Counted from the first letter of the stretch, positions 18,913-27,475 are shown. The stretch: 64,000 bases of DNA from Chelatococcus sp. HY11 (GCF_018398335.1 NZ_JAHBRX010000001.1:3402001-3466000); one strand, 5' to 3'. Notes: generated from the sequence alone by a model not told the origin. Numbers and translations are program-made.

Positions 18913-19898
18913 GTTCGCTATCGCCTTTGGGGAGCTTCCGCTGGGAGGAGGGGGCAACTCGTCAGGTCGCCCGCTGGGGGCTGGCCGCGCTGCTGGTGGC
19001 CAGCGCGCATGCGGCGGGTGCCTGGGGCGTGATGAACTGGCCGCGGGACGCGGAGCCGTCCGATCCGACCGGCGCGGCCGTGCTGATCGAGCTGGCACCC
19101 CTTCCCGTGTCTCCTGAAGCGCCACCGGAAACGGAAGTCGGGCCGCAGATGGCAGAGGCCGAGCCCGAACCGGAAAAGCCGATCGAGCCACCTGTCGAGA
19201 CGCCGGACCCGGAGCCGCCACCACCCCCGCCTCTGCCTGAGCCCGTGCCGCCCGAGCCTGAACCGCCTCCACCGGAGCCCGAGCCGGAGCCACCCCCGCC
19301 GGAACCGGAGCCGCCGCGCCCCGTCGTGGAGGCGCCGGACATCAGCGTTCCGGAATTGCCCGATGTCCCCAACGCCGCCGCCATCCTGACGCCACCCCCG
19401 CCACCTCCGCCCCCGCCGAAAGAGGTCAAGAAGGAGGTGAAGAAGGTCGAGAAGAAGGAGCCGCCCAAGCCCCGTCGGGTCGAGCGTCGCCGTGAGGTCG
19501 AGCGCAGGGACCGGCGTGCGGACCGAAACTCCGCTCCGCCGGCCAGCGAGGCCCCGCGCGCGCAGACCGCTGCCGCCCCGTCACAAGGTGTGACGCAAGC
19601 GCCTTCGCGGGCGCCAGCGACCTGGAAGAATCTTCTCAACGCGCATCTGAAGCGCCACCAGCGATATGCTCGTGAGTTGCAGGACAGAAACCAACGTGGG
19701 ACCGCTTATGTCACGTTTACGATCGATCGATCGGGACGGGTATTGTCCGCGAGGCTTGGCCGAAGTTCAGGATCAGCGATGATCGATCAGGAGGCGGTTG
19801 CAACCTTGCAACGAGCCAGCCCACTCCCGGCGCCTCCGCCTGAGATAAGGGGAGCTACCCTCTCCCTTTCAATACCGATTGTGTACAATCTTCGGTAG
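18909..19898 (+). CDS. tonB: Energy-transducing protein TonB
   Basis: Transmits energy from ExbB-ExbD to outer-membrane siderophore and haem receptors. 329 residues from GTG 18909, overlapping exbD by four bases. There is one N-terminal membrane segment (WGLAALLVASAHAAGAWGVMNW), a very long Pro-Glu-rich span (about 60-155, PPPEPEPEPPPPEPEP type) and then a Pro-Lys-Arg span that crosses the periplasm, and a C-terminal TonB domain beginning TWKNLLNAHLKRHQRYARELQ, with GTAYVTFTIDRSGRVLSA and the last strand PIVYNLR. No receptor gene is in the window, so the partners lie elsewhere. Confidence 0.94.
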   Translation: MSSLSPLGSFRWEEGATRQVARWGLAALLVASAHAAGAWGVMNWPRDAEPSDPTGAAVLIELAPLPVSPEAPPETEVGPQMAEAEPEPEKPIEPPVETPDPEPPPPPPLPEPVPPEPEPPPPEPEPEPPPPEPEPPRPVVEAPDISVPELPDVPNAAAILTPPPPPPPPPKEVKKEVKKVEKKEPPKPRRVERRREVERRDRRADRNSAPPASEAPRAQTAAAPSQGVTQAPSRAPATWKNLLNAHLKRHQRYARELQDRNQRGTAYVTFTIDRSGRVLSARLGRSSGSAMIDQEAVATLQRASPLPAPPPEIRGATLSLSIPIVYNLR

Positions 19899-19908
19899 CT
19901 CAAGCAAG

Positions 19909-19942
19909 AAAGCCCGCCAACGAGACCGTTGGCGGGCTTTTT
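19909..19942 (+). terminator. Intrinsic terminator after tonB
   Basis: Perfect 13-bp arms AAAGCCCGCCAAC and GTTGGCGGGCTTT with a 6-base loop, then a T-run. Strong and close to the tonB stop. Confidence 0.92.
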
Positions 19943-19961
19943 GTTGCGACGAAACCGGAGA

Positions 19962-20171
19962 TCAGGCCGCGCGGGTGGCCTGGCGCTGCGCGGTGAAATG
20001 CCCGCACCAATCGTCATTCGTCACCACGGGCCAGAGGCCATGGGCGTCGGGGCCGGGCTGGGAAACCGGGGGATTGAAGCGGCAGAGACCCGCGTCAGCA
20101 GCCGGGCTACCGCCGTTGCCGGCGTGGGTGTCAAAGAAGATGCAGCTCGTGCAGGAGGTGGTCCGATCCAT
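19962..20171 (-). CDS. Small cysteine-rich protein, probable metal binding
   Basis: 69 residues from ATG 20171 (a TTG is two codons further out). The pattern is CTSC near the N-terminus, then GLCRFNPPV and finally WPVV.NDDWCGHF, giving four cysteines plus His/Trp positions in a layout (CxxC...CRxxPP...WP...DWCGxF) that is frequent in short proteins of alphaproteobacteria and phages. Binding of zinc or an Fe-S cluster is inferred only from spacing. It is convergent with tonB and lies just after its terminator. Function unknown. Confidence 0.7.
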   Translation of the reverse strand: MDRTTSCTSCIFFDTHAGNGGSPAADAGLCRFNPPVSQPGPDAHGLWPVVTNDDWCGHFTAQRQATRAA

Positions 20172-20177
20172 CGTCAA

Positions 20178-20788
20178 TCACTCCAATGCGGCGGGGAGGC
20201 CGGCAATTCAACTTTCATTAGAATAATTACAATTTAGAATCGGTCAAGACTGGCAGGTATTTTTTGTGCCGCAACACGGTGCGATGGAGCTGGCAATCCC
20301 GGCCGTTCGTTGGGAAAACGCGAATGTTTCCCAGGGCTCGACCACCACCACCGCACCTTCCGGTAGATCGCCGGATACATGAAGGTTGCCCCGCGACCCC
20401 TCAGCGGTCCGGCGCTCACGCCTTGTCCGACACGCCTGAGGCAGGGCCGGCTTGCCCTATGAGGAGCCGAACCAGGTGGCAGACGTCCGCAAACCCTTGC
20501 GGCGCGCGGAAGGACTTCCAAGCACCTCCAAGCCTCTTCGCGACTGTGCCCTTTGCGGACAAGGCGCGACTTCCTATCTGAGAGGCGCGGCAGGCGCCGG
20601 ACATGGACCGGCCGAGATCGGGTTTGGCTTGCGATATCAGGTGGACTTATGCAGTGACTTGTTCGATGAGTCGGCGGATCATGAGCGGGAGCCGCATGTG
20701 TTCGCCGGCGACATGCTATCGCCCGTAAGGTTAAGGACGGCGTCCGGGGCTTTGCCCGTGGGATGCGCCCAGGAGAGATGAGGAATTC
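20178..20788. other. 611-base intergenic stretch, no convincing gene
   Basis: Several short frames exist on both strands here (one of about 109 codons reads 20452-20781) but none has a family-like composition, start signal or recognisable motif. The first ~60 bases are AT-richer. It presumably holds the promoters for the genes on either side. Confidence 0.5.
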
Positions 20789-21685
20789 ATGCTCGCAGAT
20801 ACGTCCGGCCAGGCCGATTCCCTGGTAAAGGATACAACAACCTCGGATTTCCGGCAGGATGTGATCGCGGAGTCCATGCGTCAGCCTGTCCTAGTGGATT
20901 TCTGGGCCCCTTGGTGCGGGCCGTGCAAGCAGCTCGGGCCTGTCATCGAAAAGGCCGTGAACGCCGCGCAGGGCAAGGTGAAGCTGGTCAAGCTCAATAT
21001 CGACGAGCATCCGCAGATCCCCGGCCAGCTCGGCATCCAGTCCATCCCGGCTGTCGTTGCCTTCAGTCGTGGCCAGCCGGCCGACGGTTTTGTGGGCGCC
21101 TTGCCGGAAAGCCAGGTCAAGGCGTTCATCGAGCGGCTCGTCGGGCCGATCGGGCCCGGGCCTATCGCTGAGCTCCTGGACAGCGCGGACCAGCTTGCCG
21201 CGGCCGGAGATGCGGCTGGCGCGGCCGGTCTCTATGCCGAGGCGCTGGCGCAGGAGCCCGACAATGCCCGCGCCATCGCGGCGCTCGCCAAGCTTCACGT
21301 GGAACTCGATGACCTTGAAGGCGCGCGCCGCTTCCTCGACATGGTGCCCGCTGACAAGGCCAACGATCCCGCGATAGCGGCCGCGCGCGCCGCCCTTGAA
21401 CTGGCGGAGCAGGCTGCTTCGCTGGGTGATCTCGCAGAGTTCGAGCAGCGGCTGGCGGCTAATCCGCTCGATCATCAGGCGCGTTTCGACCTCGCCGTAG
21501 CCCTGAATGCGAAGGGCAGGCGTGAGGAAGCTGCCGATCATCTGCTCGACATCGTTCGTCGCGATCGCAACTGGAATGATGACGGCGCGCGCAAGCAGCT
21601 TCTGCAGTTCTTCGAGGCCTGGGGGCCGACTGACGAGGCTACGCTGGCCGGCCGGCGGCGGCTGTCGTCGCTCCTGTTCGCTTGA
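20789..21685 (+). CDS. Thioredoxin-TPR protein (YbbN/CnoX type)
   Basis: 298 residues. The N-terminal ~115 residues are a thioredoxin domain with FWAPWCGPCKQLGPVI (cysteines 43 and 46) and cis-Pro IQSIPAVVAF; the rest is made of helical TPR-like repeats ([41 protein letters not shown]). Members called YbbN/CnoX act as chaperone and redox protectants that hand clients to GroEL. E. coli YbbN has lost the redox pair, whereas this protein keeps canonical CGPC, so it may be an active oxidoreductase as well. It is placed with a Lon-domain and a Trm112-like gene downstream, which suggests a protein quality unit. Confidence 0.9.
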   Translation: MLADTSGQADSLVKDTTTSDFRQDVIAESMRQPVLVDFWAPWCGPCKQLGPVIEKAVNAAQGKVKLVKLNIDEHPQIPGQLGIQSIPAVVAFSRGQPADGFVGALPESQVKAFIERLVGPIGPGPIAELLDSADQLAAAGDAAGAAGLYAEALAQEPDNARAIAALAKLHVELDDLEGARRFLDMVPADKANDPAIAAARAALELAEQAASLGDLAEFEQRLAANPLDHQARFDLAVALNAKGRREEAADHLLDIVRRDRNWNDDGARKQLLQFFEAWGPTDEATLAGRRRLSSLLFA

Positions 21686-21764
21686 TGCCAATCAGCCCCA
21701 CCAACCGCACCGGCCGTGGGGCCCGCGATCGGCATCGACATTGCGTATTTAAGGCTTGATCGAG

Positions 21765-22430
21765 ATGTCGACGCACCAGACCTATCGTGGTCCACAGGAC
21801 TGCCCCGCCGTCGTTCCGCTGTTTCCCCTGGCCGGGGCGCTGCTGCTGCCGCGCGGGCAACTGCCCCTGAATATCTTCGAGCCTCGCTATGTCGCGATGG
21901 TCGACGAGGCGATCGCCAGCCATCGCGTCATCGGGATGATCCAGCCGGATGACGACGAGGACGCGGCCATACCTCGGCTCTACTCCGTGGGCTGCACGGG
22001 CCGCATCACGCAGTTCGCCGAGACAGGCGATGGGCGCTATCTGATTTCCCTCACGGGCGTTTCCCGTTTTCGCGTTGTCGAGGAACTGACCGTCGCGACC
22101 CCCTATCGCCAGGCACGCGTCGATTACGAGCCTTTCAAGGTGGATTTCGAGCCGCGCGCCGGGGAAGCCGAGACCGATCGCGCCGGGGTTATCCGTACCC
22201 TGAAGGAATTCGCCGAGGCCAACGATCTGAAGGTGGACTGGAAGGGCATCAACGAAGCGCCCAACGAGGCGCTGGTGAATGCCCTCTCCATGATGAGCCC
22301 GTTCGGCACCCGTGAGAAACAGGCGCTCCTCGAAGCACCTGATCTCAAGAGCCGGGCGGAAATGCTGATCGCGATCACAGAGATTGAATTAGTTCGCGAC
22401 TCCGAAAATCCTGATTCGACATTGCAGTGA
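21765..22430 (+). CDS. Lon substrate-binding domain protein
   Basis: 221 residues from ATG 21765, about the length of stand-alone LON-N proteins. Sequence VVPLFPLAGALLLPRGQLPLNIFEPRYVAMVDEAI is the N-terminal signature of Lon proteases, without the AAA+ and protease domains. Further blocks: GCTGRITQFAETGDGRYLISLTGVSRFRV and VNALSMMSPFGTREKQALLEAPDLKSRAEML. Function in bacteria is poorly known. It lies between a thioredoxin-TPR gene and a Trm112-like gene, with tight spacing to the latter. Confidence 0.92.
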   Translation: MSTHQTYRGPQDCPAVVPLFPLAGALLLPRGQLPLNIFEPRYVAMVDEAIASHRVIGMIQPDDDEDAAIPRLYSVGCTGRITQFAETGDGRYLISLTGVSRFRVVEELTVATPYRQARVDYEPFKVDFEPRAGEAETDRAGVIRTLKEFAEANDLKVDWKGINEAPNEALVNALSMMSPFGTREKQALLEAPDLKSRAEMLIAITEIELVRDSENPDSTLQ

Positions 22431-22436
22431 GCTTTC

Positions 22437-22670
22437 ATGACGGACGAATCCTCTCCCCCCGCCACGCCCCCTAGCGAAGAGCCTTCTCTGGCCGAAGGCA
22501 CGGCCGTGGATCCCAAGCTCCTGGAGATCCTTGTCTGCCCCCTGACCAAGGCCGGCCTGGAATATGACGCCGCACGTCAGGAGCTCATCAGCCGGCCTGC
22601 CAAGCTCGCCTATCCCATTCGGGATGGTATCCCGATCATGCTGCCGGAAGAGGCGCGATCCATCGAGTGA
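22437..22670 (+). CDS. Trm112-family (UPF0434) small protein
   Basis: 77 residues, six bases after the Lon-domain gene. Core motif [47 protein letters not shown] is the Trm112/UPF0434 zinc-ribbon-like fold; only one cysteine is seen, so zinc is probably not bound. The N-terminal ~25 residues are a Pro/Ser/Glu extension. Trm112 proteins activate methyltransferases; whether this bacterial member does is not known. Confidence 0.92.
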   Translation: MTDESSPPATPPSEEPSLAEGTAVDPKLLEILVCPLTKAGLEYDAARQELISRPAKLAYPIRDGIPIMLPEEARSIE

Positions 22671-22677
22671 AGCCGCC

Positions 22678-23622
22678 TTGCCGCCCGCTCGCCGGTCGGC
22701 TGGCCGCGTCGCAGGGCTGCTGCTGCTGATCGCGGTCTCTCCCGTCCAGGCCGAAACCATCGTGAACGTCGATGGTATGGCCGGGGTCTATTCCGCGCCG
22801 GCGGGAAAAGCCGCCTTTGCCTGCGCGGTGATCGTGCCGGGATCGGGGCCGACGAACCGCGACGGCAACAATCCCTACGGTGTCGGCGCCCGTCCCTACG
22901 CGCTTGTCGCGGATGCCCTTCTGGCCGACGGGATAGCTAGCCTCCGCTATGACAAGCGTCTGCCCGCCACCGTGGAAGCGGAGCGGGAGCTCACCTTCGA
23001 TGCCGCGGTTGCCGATGCCGGGCGATGGCTCCACTGGTGTCGCGCGCAGGCGGGCGTCTCGGCGGTCTTCCTCATTGGACACAGCGAAGGCGGTCTCATC
23101 GCGCTCGCGCTTGCCCGTCGCGAGGCGGTCGCGGGTCTCGTGCTGCTGACAACGCCCGGCAGGCCCGTCGCGGAGCTTATCCAGAAGCAACTCGCGCAGG
23201 CGCCGGAGCCGTTGCGCGCCGAGGCGGCCGCGATACTCGCGCGTCTTCAGCGTGGGGATCCTGTCGATGACGTGCCGGCGGCGCTCGCTCCGTTGTTCCG
23301 GCCGAGCGTTCAGCCGTTTCTCCGGTCCCTGATTGCCGTGGATCCGGACGCCCTGGCGCGCCAGCAGCAGGCACCCTTCCTGGTGGTCGCCGGCGGACGG
23401 GATATCCAGGTTCCGCCGGCCGACGCCCGCCCCGGCGGTGAGGCGCTGACCTTGCCCGACATGAATCACGTGCTGAAGGACGTGGCGGCGGAGCCCGCGG
23501 ACAACCCGTTAGCCGACAACCTCTTAGCCGACAACTTGGCGGCTTACCGCGACCCGGATCGGCCTCTCGCTAACGGGCTCGTCGAGGCCGTCGTCTCCTT
23601 CATCCGCCGGCACGCGCCGTAG
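22678..23622 (+). CDS. Exported alpha/beta hydrolase
   Basis: With a TTG start at 22678, eight bases after the preceding stop, the product is 314 residues and begins with a signal peptide (RSAGRVAGLLLLIAVSPVQA). The frame is open further upstream but would run inside the Trm112 gene, which is unlikely. Nucleophile elbow IGHSEGG (Ser near 136), VPGSGPTNRDGNN as oxyanion region, GGRDIQVP (acid) and MNHVLK (His) complete the triad. Three copies of an ADNL-like peptide in the tail come from a 15-base tandem repeat at 23500-23535. Substrate unknown. Confidence 0.85.
   Translation: MPPARRSAGRVAGLLLLIAVSPVQAETIVNVDGMAGVYSAPAGKAAFACAVIVPGSGPTNRDGNNPYGVGARPYALVADALLADGIASLRYDKRLPATVEAERELTFDAAVADAGRWLHWCRAQAGVSAVFLIGHSEGGLIALALARREAVAGLVLLTTPGRPVAELIQKQLAQAPEPLRAEAAAILARLQRGDPVDDVPAALAPLFRPSVQPFLRSLIAVDPDALARQQQAPFLVVAGGRDIQVPPADARPGGEALTLPDMNHVLKDVAAEPADNPLADNLLADNLAAYRDPDRPLANGLVEAVVSFIRRHAP
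23500..23535 (+). repeat. 15-base tandem repeat inside the hydrolase gene
   Basis: GACAACCCGTTAGCC, then GACAACCTCTTAGCC, then a partial copy, encoding ADNPL-ADNLL-ADNL. In frame and likely of variable number between strains. Confidence 0.75.
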
Positions 23623-23692
23623 AGCCATGCTGTCTATTACAGACGTGACTCCGGTGTCTTGACTCTGATGTCTTGGGTCTGAGGCTTCGCGA

Positions 23693-24928
23693 TCAGAGTG
23701 GCTCGCCGCGCATGAGACGCGGCACGGCGCCGACGACACCGGCCGCCTCGCGGATGAAGAAGCTCTTCAGCCCGGGCATACGGTCCACCAGGCCAAGGCC
23801 GAGGTCCCGCATGAGGCGAAGCGGCAGCCGGTCGTTCGAGAACAGCCGGTTGAGGCCGTCGGTCGCGACGCCAAGCGTCAAGGTGTCGAACCGCCGCGCG
23901 CGCTGGTAGCTTTCCAGCACCGTCGCCTCGCCGGGTGGAAGCCCAAGGCGGGTCTGGTCAACGATGGCCTCGGCAAGGACGGCGGCGTCGCGCAGGCCGA
24001 GGTTGAGGCCAAGGCCAGCCAGGGGATGCACGAGATGCGCGGCGTCGCCGACCAGGGCGAAGCGGTCGCCGATGAAGCGACGCGCCATGCCGACGCCGAG
24101 CGGGAAGGCGCGTGGTTCCGTCTCCAGGGTTATCCGCCCCAGGTCGAGGCCGAAGCGGCGTTCCAGTTCGTCGACGAGATCATCCGGATCGAGCGCGAGA
24201 ATCGCATTTGCATCCTCCCGTCGTTCCGTCCAGACGATCGAGGAGCGGTTTCCTGTCAGCGGAAGTCGCGCGAAGGGGCCGGAAGGCAGGAAATGCTGGA
24301 CGGCGCAGCCGTCATGGGGTCGTTCATGCCCTATCGTCGCAACGATGCCGGATTGGTCATAATCGCGGCCGCTCCAGGCGATGCCGGCGTAAGCGCGCAA
24401 CGCCGAACGCGCCCCATCGGCTGCGACAAGCAGCGCTGTCCGCAGTTTGTCTCCGTCGGCCAGAGTGATATCAAGGCTGGCGCCCCGTTCCGTGAAAGCC
24501 TTCACCGAGGTTAGAGCCGTGACAACGCCCGCCTTCTCCGCGGCCGCACGAAGCGCTTCGCTGACAACGGCATTCTCGATGATATAGGCGAAGGGCTCAT
24601 CCGGGGCGATCTCTCCGTCGAAGGTGATGAAGGTCTGCCGCACGGGATCGGCAAGCCGGCTGTCGGTTACCACCATCTTGGACACGGGCTGAGCGGCGGG
24701 TGCGATCGCGTCCCACACGCCGAGTTCGGCCAGCATGCGCTGCGCGCCGGCCGCGAGAGCGGAAGCCCGCCCGACATCCTTGCCGGGGGGAAGAGGATCA
24801 CAAACCAGAACCGACAGGCCGGCGCCTTGTCGCAACGCCACGGCCAAGCAAAGGCCAACGATGCCTCCGCCGGCGATCGTGACATCGGTCCTTGGCAGCG
24901 GGGCTGCCTGTTGCGTGTCGTTTGCCAT
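23693..24928 (-). CDS. FAD-dependent ubiquinone biosynthesis hydroxylase (UbiH/Coq6 family)
   Basis: 411 residues from ATG 24928 (a TTG lies further out). Family signs: the N-terminal FAD motif VTIAGGGIVGLCLAVALRQ, the middle DGARSALRAYAGI (the DG motif), and the C-terminal FAD-binding GDAAHLVHPLAGLGLNLGLRDAAVLAE. It hydroxylates the ring of ubiquinone precursors. Which ring carbon is modified cannot be told; in Hyphomicrobiales this position is served by UbiH/UbiF/UbiL-type members. It is on the minus strand and its start is close to the IS element. Confidence 0.9.
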   Translation of the reverse strand: MANDTQQAAPLPRTDVTIAGGGIVGLCLAVALRQGAGLSVLVCDPLPPGKDVGRASALAAGAQRMLAELGVWDAIAPAAQPVSKMVVTDSRLADPVRQTFITFDGEIAPDEPFAYIIENAVVSEALRAAAEKAGVVTALTSVKAFTERGASLDITLADGDKLRTALLVAADGARSALRAYAGIAWSGRDYDQSGIVATIGHERPHDGCAVQHFLPSGPFARLPLTGNRSSIVWTERREDANAILALDPDDLVDELERRFGLDLGRITLETEPRAFPLGVGMARRFIGDRFALVGDAAHLVHPLAGLGLNLGLRDAAVLAEAIVDQTRLGLPPGEATVLESYQRARRFDTLTLGVATDGLNRLFSNDRLPLRLMRDLGLGLVDRMPGLKSFFIREAAGVVGAVPRLMRGEPL

Positions 24929-25036
24929 GCCCTGTTCCACCAACGGATACCATTCTACCGCGCGCCTTCGCCAAGACCATTGCCCGAGATCAACAGCGGG
25001 ATGGCAGATGCGAACTCCCCACAGCCTCTAGATGCC

Positions 25037-25046
25037 GTAATGGGCC
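25037..25046. repeat. Left inverted repeat of the IS element
   Basis: GTAATGGGCC, complement of the right repeat. Confidence 0.8.
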
Positions 25047-25146
25047 GGTGTCTCAAGAGTAGCCATGCTGTGTGGCTGTCCCTCAGAATGATGTTGTTGA
25101 AACGAGGTTCGAGCGATCGGCCTCAAGCATCATGAGAGGAACAGCC

Positions 25147-26178
25147 GTGGAGCATTATGCAGGAATCGATGTCTCTCTGAAAGAGAGCAACGTGTGCGTC
25201 GTCGATACGACTGGAAAAGTGGTTCGCGAGGTGAAGCTCGTCAGCGAGCCGGAGGCCTTGGTTGGGTATTTCGAATTGCTCGGATTGCCTGTTTCCCGGA
25301 TCGGTCTCGAAGCCGGCCCGCTATCGCAGTGGCTGCATGCAGCGCTCTTGGCTGCCGGCCGTGACGTGGTTTTGCTGGAAACGCGGCACGTGAAGGCGGC
25401 GCTTTCAGCGATGACGGTGAAGACTGACCGGAAGGATGCGCGGGGCATCGCGCAACTGCTGCGGATGGGATGGTATCGGCCGGTCCATGCGAAGTCGTCA
25501 GCGGCCCAGGACACACGAGCGTTGCTCGTCGGGCGTAAGCTCCTCCAGGGCAAGCTGCTCGATGTCGAGCTCAGCATCCGCGGCATCTTGCGGGGCTATG
25601 GATTGAAGGTCGGTGAGGTCAGCCGGGGGCGGTTCGAGGCGCGTATCCAGAACCTGATCGCGGGACACGCCACACTCTCGACGGTGATCGGCGGAATGTT
25701 GGCGGCGCGAGCGACGCTATGGAGCGAGTTTACAAAGCTTCATCGGGAGATGCTCCGGATCGCTCGGGCCGACGCGATCTGCCACCGACTGATGTCGGTG
25801 CCCGGCGTCGGTGCGCTGGTTTCGCTGACATACCGCTCGGCAGTGGACGACCCGACACGCTTCGGGAAATCCAGCACCGTCGGCGCATACTTCGGTCTGA
25901 CGCCGAAGAAATATCAGTCCGGGGAAACCGACCGGGATGGCGGTGTCACGAAAATTGGCGACGCCATGGTACGCACCGCCTTGTTCGAAGCAGCACATAT
26001 CATGCTGACGCGGGCGACGCGCTTCTCCGGCCTCAAACAGTGGGGGCTGAAAGTTGCGCGGCGGCGCGGAATGAAGCGCGCGAAGGTGGCGCTCGCCCGC
26101 AAGCTGGGTGTCGTGCTCCATCGCATGTGGATCGACGCGACCGACTTCCGGTGGAGCGCCGTGCACGTGGCCGCTTGA
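25147..26178 (+). CDS. IS110-family transposase (DEDD recombinase)
   Basis: 343 residues from GTG 25147, which has AGAGGA six bases upstream and gives the typical start MEHYAGIDVSLKE; ATG 25132 is an alternative. The N-terminal RuvC-like DEDD domain has D in AGIDVS, E in GLEAGPLS and the paired D in KTDRKDARGIAQLL. The C-terminal Transposase_20 domain has VPGVGALVSLTYRSAVDDPTRF and the catalytic-serine context YQSGETDRDGGVTKIGDAMVRTALFEAA. IS110 enzymes use a bridge RNA encoded by the element to pair target and donor DNA. The frame is intact, so the element may be active. Confidence 0.96.
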   Translation: MEHYAGIDVSLKESNVCVVDTTGKVVREVKLVSEPEALVGYFELLGLPVSRIGLEAGPLSQWLHAALLAAGRDVVLLETRHVKAALSAMTVKTDRKDARGIAQLLRMGWYRPVHAKSSAAQDTRALLVGRKLLQGKLLDVELSIRGILRGYGLKVGEVSRGRFEARIQNLIAGHATLSTVIGGMLAARATLWSEFTKLHREMLRIARADAICHRLMSVPGVGALVSLTYRSAVDDPTRFGKSSTVGAYFGLTPKKYQSGETDRDGGVTKIGDAMVRTALFEAAHIMLTRATRFSGLKQWGLKVARRRGMKRAKVALARKLGVVLHRMWIDATDFRWSAVHVAA

Positions 26179-26414
26179 GAGTAGAAATGAGATTGGGTCG
26201 GTCAGGTTAGGCCGGCTCTGTTGGGGTCCCGTCGCCGGGACGCAGGCTTGGCAAGGTCGTGTGTAGTGCTGTGATTGCCTCGGCAAATCACGCTTCCTAG
26301 ATTGACCTGCCGGCTTGAGGATCTGATGGCATGGTGTGGCAGCCTTCGTGCTGACCACGGACAGAAGCATGATCCTGGCGACGAGATATCGTTCAGAGGG
26401 ACTTGACGATCAAA
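26179..26414 (+). ncRNA. Candidate bridge RNA in the right end of the IS element
   Basis: The non-coding stretch from the transposase stop to the right repeat shows hairpins: GTCCCG/CGGGAC with loop TCGC (26226-26241) and GTGATT...AATCAC with an inner GCC/GGC (26271-26291). IS1111-group elements encode their bridge RNA downstream of the transposase gene. Boundaries and guide loops have not been determined; the call is inference from layout and structure. Confidence 0.4.
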
Positions 26415-26424
26415 GGCCCATTAC
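26415..26424. repeat. Right inverted repeat of the IS element
   Basis: GGCCCATTAC, the reverse complement of the left repeat at 25037-25046. No matching direct repeat is seen beyond it. Confidence 0.8.
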
Positions 26425-26599
26425 AGAAGCACTATTAGGGACAAATCGAACCATGGTATCGGGCCGCGTCCCGGAAGGACATTCACCGCAGGCGCTTGAC
26501 GCCCCCACCTGTCAGGCGCACATGGGATGCAAGAGGCATGCGGTAGGTGGACATTGCCTTCCGCAGTCACGCATCGCATGCGGCAGAAATGAGTGACCG

Positions 26600-27475
26600 A
26601 TGGCCGATCCCGTAGATGAAGTGCTCGATATTCTCGACCTTGAGCCGCTCGAGCGTAACCTGTTCCGCGGGCGCAGCCCCAAGGTCGGTTGGCAGCGGGT
26701 GTTTGGTGGACAGGTCATTGGCCAGGCACTCGTCGCGGTGACACGGACCGTGGATCCCGGGCGTGATATTCACTCGCTGCACGGTTATTTCATGCGGCCC
26801 GGCGACCCAAAGGTCCCGATCATCTATGAGGTCGATCGCATCCGCGATGGGCGTTCCTTCGCGACGCGCCGTGTCGTTGCCATCCAGCATGGCGAAGCGA
26901 TCTTCTCCATGTCGGCCTCCTTTCACACTCCGGAGACCGGCCTGACCTATCACTTGCCCATGCCAGACGTGCCGATGCCGGAGGATCTGCCTACCGAGGA
27001 TGATCTGCGCGCCAATTTCCTTCCGGCTATGCCCCATCCCATGCGGACTTACTACGAGCGCGAGAGGCCGATCGAACTCAGGCCTGTTGAATACCAACGC
27101 TATCAGCAGACGGGCACACCGATGGCGCCCCAATTCAACGTGTGGATCCGCACCACGAAGCGCCTGCCGGATGATGCGGCGATTCATCGCTGCGTGCTGG
27201 CCTATGCCTCGGACATGACGCTGCTCGATACCAGCCTCGTTCCCCACGGCCGCACGGTTTTCGAGCCGGATATCCAGGGGGCGAGCCTCGACCATGCTCT
27301 CTGGTTCCACGGGCCGTTCCGTGCCGACGAATGGCTGCTCTATTCGCAGGATACGCCCTTTTCCGGAGGCGCGCGGGGCTTTTCCCGGGGCCTGATCTAT
27401 ACGCGCGATGGCGCCCTGATTGCCTCAGTGGCGCAGGAAGGTCTGATACGCCTACGGCCTGACCTCGCGGTCTGA
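26600..27475 (+). CDS. tesB: Acyl-CoA thioesterase II
   Basis: Hydrolyses medium- and long-chain acyl-CoA. 291 residues with the double hot-dog fold: N-terminal VFGGQVIGQALVAVTRTV and DIHSLHGYFMRPGDPKVPIIYEVDRIRDGRSFATRRV, and C-terminal HALWFHGPFRADEWLLYSQDTPFSGGARGFSRGLIYTRDGALIASVAQEGLIR. The Asp and the Thr/Gln of the active site lie in expected blocks (LLDTSL, AQEGLIR). The ATG 26600 has only a weak ribosome site. It stands 175 bases after the IS element, so IS insertion may affect its promoter. Confidence 0.96.
   Translation: MADPVDEVLDILDLEPLERNLFRGRSPKVGWQRVFGGQVIGQALVAVTRTVDPGRDIHSLHGYFMRPGDPKVPIIYEVDRIRDGRSFATRRVVAIQHGEAIFSMSASFHTPETGLTYHLPMPDVPMPEDLPTEDDLRANFLPAMPHPMRTYYERERPIELRPVEYQRYQQTGTPMAPQFNVWIRTTKRLPDDAAIHRCVLAYASDMTLLDTSLVPHGRTVFEPDIQGASLDHALWFHGPFRADEWLLYSQDTPFSGGARGFSRGLIYTRDGALIASVAQEGLIRLRPDLAV

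Larger units (their letters stand above)
25037..26424 (+). mobile_element. IS110-family insertion sequence, IS1111-like group
   Basis: About 1388 bases bounded by a perfect 10-bp inverted repeat, GTAATGGGCC at 25037-25046 and GGCCCATTAC at 26415-26424, which supplies a likely boundary although IS1111 repeats are sub-terminal and the true ends may extend a few bases. No target duplication is apparent, as expected for the family. It carries one transposase gene and a right non-coding end of ~246 bases, longer than the left (~110 bases), a layout of the IS1111 group. It inserted between the ubiquinone hydroxylase gene and tesB, disrupting no visible gene. Confidence 0.85.

Noticed and set aside
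20234-20781. Short frames in the 20.2-20.8 kb gap
   Set aside because: No ribosome site with a motif-bearing product; composition looks random.
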